Positions 62,401 through 64,000 of a stretch of DNA of 64,000 nt are shown here, piece by piece. Source of the stretch: Puteibacter caeruleilacunae (GTDB lineage Bacteria > Bacteroidota > Bacteroidia > Bacteroidales > Prolixibacteraceae); assembly GCA_005217565.1 (NCBI GenBank), contig SJCO01000001.1, positions 890,435 to 954,434 on the forward strand. Direction: 5' to 3'. Below the pieces are notes generated by a model. That model did not search any database, was not told the DNA's origin, and saw nothing but the letters and a program-made list of their open reading frames with translations. How positions within the stretch are numbered: position 1 is the first letter of the stretch; each line of letters begins with the position of its first letter. Made by a program: the position numbers and the translations under genes.

Positions 62401-63373
62401 CTCCTCCATAGTAGGAGCCAATCCACAACGAATTGTATTTATCTTTCATCATGCTTGTAATGGATGGGTAACCTAATCCATTTGGCTTGTACTGCCCCTG
62501 AGAAATGTGCTTTATCTTTCCATCCGGTTGAATGATCTCTACTCCTTTTGAGGTTCCTATCCACAGATTCCCATTTTTATCTTCATTAATGCAACGTATA
62601 TCTTTACCCCTAAATATTTCAAATGTATCTTTCAATACCAGTTTATCCTTGTATTTTAGTAATCTATACAAAGGCTTATTTGATCCTCCTACCCATATTC
62701 TTTGTTTACTATCCTTAAATATAGTTCTAAAGTTATTGCTTACTTCTTTAGGATTACTAGGATTTATAAGGTTTATAGATGAATCTTTTATTGAGAATTG
62801 AAATAAGTTGGTATTGCTGAGCATAATTAGATTGTCCGAATCGAATTTGAATATATTGTTGACAATACGTTGTTTATCCGTATGGAGCTTGAAATACTCT
62901 TCTCCATTCGAATGAGTGTGCTTTTTAAATAATCCTTTCATGGTTCCTATCCATAAATTATGCTCCTTATCAAAAAGAATGGAAAGACAACCTGCGGTTT
63001 CTTGAACTGAAGTAGGATAATACTTCTTAAAAGAATTCTTCTTCGGATTATATTTACTTAGTCCTAGAGTTGTAGCAACCCAGATTGTCCCGTTTGAATC
63101 TTGCTCAACATCATAGATGTAATTCCCGGCCAGTGATGTTGAATCACCAAAGATATGGTAGTATTGATATACTGTGTTTCCATCAAATCTATTAAGCCCA
63201 TTTTTTGTTCCAATCCATATTTCTCCTGATTGCGCCTGGAATAAGCAGGTAATAGTATTGTTCGAAATAGAATTCTCCATTGCTAAAGGGATGAAGTTTA
63301 AATCAGTATTATTGATTGTCCAACCTTTAACGAAAATTAATAGCAGGATGATTTGAAGTAGTAGTCCTTTCAT
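59405..63373 (-). CDS. Hybrid two-component system (HTCS) regulator
   Basis: A 1322-residue one-protein two-component system typical of Bacteroidetes glycan loci. Signal peptide (about 1-19), then two seven-bladed propellers with the LWIGT/GL(N/S) repeats (GEIWIGTKNGLNRFD, GTIWVATTLGLSKYN, NLWIGTMKGLFK and others, to about 680), Y_Y_Y domain (about 690-765), TM (about 772-795), HisKA (His828 in ISHEFRTPLSLI), HATPase (NLLSNAFKYTPENG, DNGKGIPSG, GSGIGLALT), receiver with phosphoacceptor Asp1123 (ISDVMMPVMDG) and Lys in YIPKPF, and AraC DNA-binding domain (about 1220-1322: LKASFLADQLNMSYSTLHRK, SIAEVADMTGFSTQAYFSTCFKKEFGASPK). All catalytic residues look intact. It is divergent from a lipoprotein gene at 63897, likely part of the locus it controls. 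Confidence 0.97.
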   Translation of the reverse strand: MKGLLLQIILLLIFVKGWTINNTDLNFIPLAMENSISNNTITCLFQAQSGEIWIGTKNGLNRFDGNTVYQYYHIFGDSTSLAGNYIYDVEQDSNGTIWVATTLGLSKYNPKKNSFKKYYPTSVQETAGCLSILFDKEHNLWIGTMKGLFKKHTHSNGEEYFKLHTDKQRIVNNIFKFDSDNLIMLSNTNLFQFSIKDSSINLINPSNPKEVSNNFRTIFKDSKQRIWVGGSNKPLYRLLKYKDKLVLKDTFEIFRGKDIRCINEDKNGNLWIGTSKGVEIIQPDGKIKHISQGQYKPNGLGYPSITSMMKDKYNSLWIGSYYGGVKIYRERNNLFHNIYPSRRDPLFTTNVIRGISYRPNGDLWIGTEGSGAFIWNQKQSKFQTIRGLSGKKINIHCIDSLANGNVLLGTYKSGIIEYDHKRQQLKNLKIHRNTDDISSIKCDKNGDVWISSIHYAITKYDKSKQQHWNKRLPIHFLVDRPEYNYITNNGLIFICNVAGVTVYDPSKNKVVENKYTTKLSKRLRHKVILTAFEDSLQNIWIGTRDFGLYMYDLRNDTIKNITTTQGLSNNSICGIIEDNNGLIWITTENGLNSVSKDLKTIKTYNHTDGLPSNQFILNCIYKDPENNIYLGTVNGLSVFNPDDIAPDMTTIEVVISGIDANNEQLKHNSYNGMPFFENDEWNDIHLTHHQNSFTISYTNFYFGGTRKLKFAYRLLGATTKWMETNNKQAIYNNLPPGEYTFEVKATNPDGKWNPNPSTLHIIIHPPFWKTNTAIMGYVILFIIIFFITIRIIRARIRLRHELKISKIRREKEKEANNMKLRFFTNISHEFRTPLSLIAGPVDNLYEMEDDPQKKRLLEITQRNSRRLLNLINNLLDFRKAEQGFMSIDYTRVDISTFAQQQLNSFAEWAQKKNISLNLSIDEKITYWTFDKAKIASVFYNLLSNAFKYTPENGCVELSIHLQNTDLIIQVSDNGKGIPSGEISSIFDRYYQSQQDDSAQLKGSGIGLALTTEIVKMHNGWITAKSIPNEKTTFTITLPPLKNESLENNDEVYPDQDIINDFKTEGYSLQQDGNKTILLVEDNEDLRTYLSSILQPDYHIRAAENGAKALELLANLSPDLIISDVMMPVMDGIEFCKKVKSSVETSHIPFIILSAKETIQDQITGLESGANAYIPKPFHARYLKAQIKSLLDLRLKQQKSFAKPVAPDIDELGLCEIDTSFLHEVTVCIEKHLSDPNLKASFLADQLNMSYSTLHRKITAITGKGSNEFIKLIRLQKAVKLLKNRAHSIAEVADMTGFSTQAYFSTCFKKEFGASPKAFIEKS

Positions 63374-63896
63374 GTTAGTTCTTTAGTCAAGTTTGAGAAA
63401 TACAGGTCGAAAGTAAAAAAAAGTTTATACACAATGAAAGTTGATTGTCACATTGTTTGTTTGAAACGTGATGATGGAAGATTATTGAAAATATAAGGAA
63501 GAAAAATGAAAAAAAGCATTAAGGCTTAATTAATGTTATTGAGATTGTTAAATCCTCTGAAATCACCAATATGCAACAATTGTTGAAAGAATGAACAGCT
63601 GTTGTGCTTACATTTTTAACTGATTTTATGTGTCGTATTGTTGCCTTATTCATGAAGTCTTTTAAATGTCTGGTTGGAAAAATTACACAAGTATTTGGAA
63701 GAATTTAGAAAGCCCCTGATTGGCAAAGATTGTTAATTCGCATTGAAAATACTAACGGAATTGTTCGTTATCCAATCGCTAAGAATATTCCTATGTAACT
63801 AGTTAGAGTGGATGGATAATGTCAAGAAATTGTTGGAGAAATACTCCGGCAATATAACCAAACTAAAATTATTGTTTAATCTTTTAAAAAAAGCTT
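63374..63896. other. 523-base divergent intergenic region
   Basis: No gene. It must contain the promoters of the hybrid regulator and of the divergent lipoprotein gene and is a likely binding region for the AraC domain of the regulator. I see no convincing promoter box or inverted repeat by eye. Confidence 0.55.
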
Positions 63897-64000
63897 ATGA
63901 GAAAAGTTCTATTGGGCTTTATTACTCTGTTGCTCCTTTGGAGTTGTGAAAAGGACGACGAGTTTTATCAACGCCCGGATTGGTTGAAAGGATCGGTCTA
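63897..64000 (+). CDS. Lipoprotein, N-terminal part only (possible fasciclin-domain type)
   Basis: The gene starts at 63897 and runs off the window. The visible product begins MRKVLLGFITLLLLWSCEKD: a lipoprotein signal with Cys at residue 17 followed by the acidic EKDDE pattern of surface lipoproteins. The next residues, FYQRPDWLKGSV, resemble the linker just after the Cys in Bacteroidetes fasciclin-domain lipoproteins that occur near SusCD pairs, but the domain itself is outside the window, so the type is only a guess. It is divergent from the hybrid regulator. Confidence 0.7.
   Translation, partial: MRKVLLGFITLLLLWSCEKDDEFYQRPDWLKGSV

Noticed and set aside
1..64000. CRISPR arrays, rRNA or tRNA genes, transposases, phage genes
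   Set aside because: No regularly spaced repeats with unique spacers, no cloverleaf or rRNA-like sequence and no transposase or integrase motifs in any frame inspected.

Overview
The window is an AT-rich stretch of a Bacteroidetes (Bacteroidota) chromosome, most likely a polysaccharide-degrading member of the Bacteroidia such as the Marinilabiliales. This rests on the gene families present: SusC/SusD pairs, FecR-type anti-sigma factors, hybrid two-component systems with propeller sensors, LytTR/LytS pairs, S1 sulfatases, a GH29 fucosidase and orphan FtsX-like permeases. Ribosome-binding sites are mostly not of the Shine-Dalgarno type. The genus cannot be fixed from the sequence alone. I see no rRNA, tRNA, CRISPR array, transposase or phage gene.

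Layout. 0-3.6 kb: three secreted hydrolases on the plus strand (metallophosphoesterase 3' end, double SGNH esterase, endonuclease/exonuclease/phosphatase-like protein), ending in an 8-bp tandem array. 3.7-6.4 kb: minus-strand LytTR regulator, LytS-like kinase and an unknown membrane-anchored protein. 6.9-12.8 kb: DUF2141, NTF2-like, outer-membrane barrel, SDR and phytoene-desaturase-like FAD enzyme, then a MATE exporter. 13.1-20 kb: FecR/SusC/SusD locus with its sigma factor placed convergently at the far end. 20.2-22.6 kb: TonB-receptor-like barrel. 23.5-26 kb: Tat-exported Gfo/Idh/MocA oxidoreductase plus DUF6807 lipoprotein. 26-28.5 kb: first FtsX permease. 29-33.2 kb: GntR regulator, beta-helix protein and UroD-like protein. 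33.5-37.1 kb: Old Yellow Enzyme, MFS transporter broken by a stop codon, and divergent LysR, the whole block flanked by 200-bp direct repeats. 37.6-45.2 kb: propeller-TM-AraC regulator, GH29 fucosidase and two sulfatases. 45.5-59 kb: three more FtsX permeases interspersed with a MORN-repeat protein and two ECF sigma modules. 59.4-64 kb: a full hybrid two-component regulator and the start of a divergent lipoprotein gene.

How the genes fit together. Several blocks look like sensing plus degradation of complex, probably fucosylated and sulfated, glycans. The fucosidase and two FGly-type sulfatases sit behind a membrane sensor that carries an AraC DNA-binding domain but no kinase. The SusCD pair has its own sigma/anti-sigma set. 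The four FtsX proteins have diverged bodies but nearly identical C-terminal ends, and they share repeats in their flanks, which suggests gene conversion.

The most unusual structure is a family of hairpin-forming interspersed elements (four copies: about 22884, 33221, 37158 and 50707). Three lie directly behind plus-strand stop codons, and differences between copies preserve base pairing. Function assignments come from reading motifs in the translations; no database search was run.
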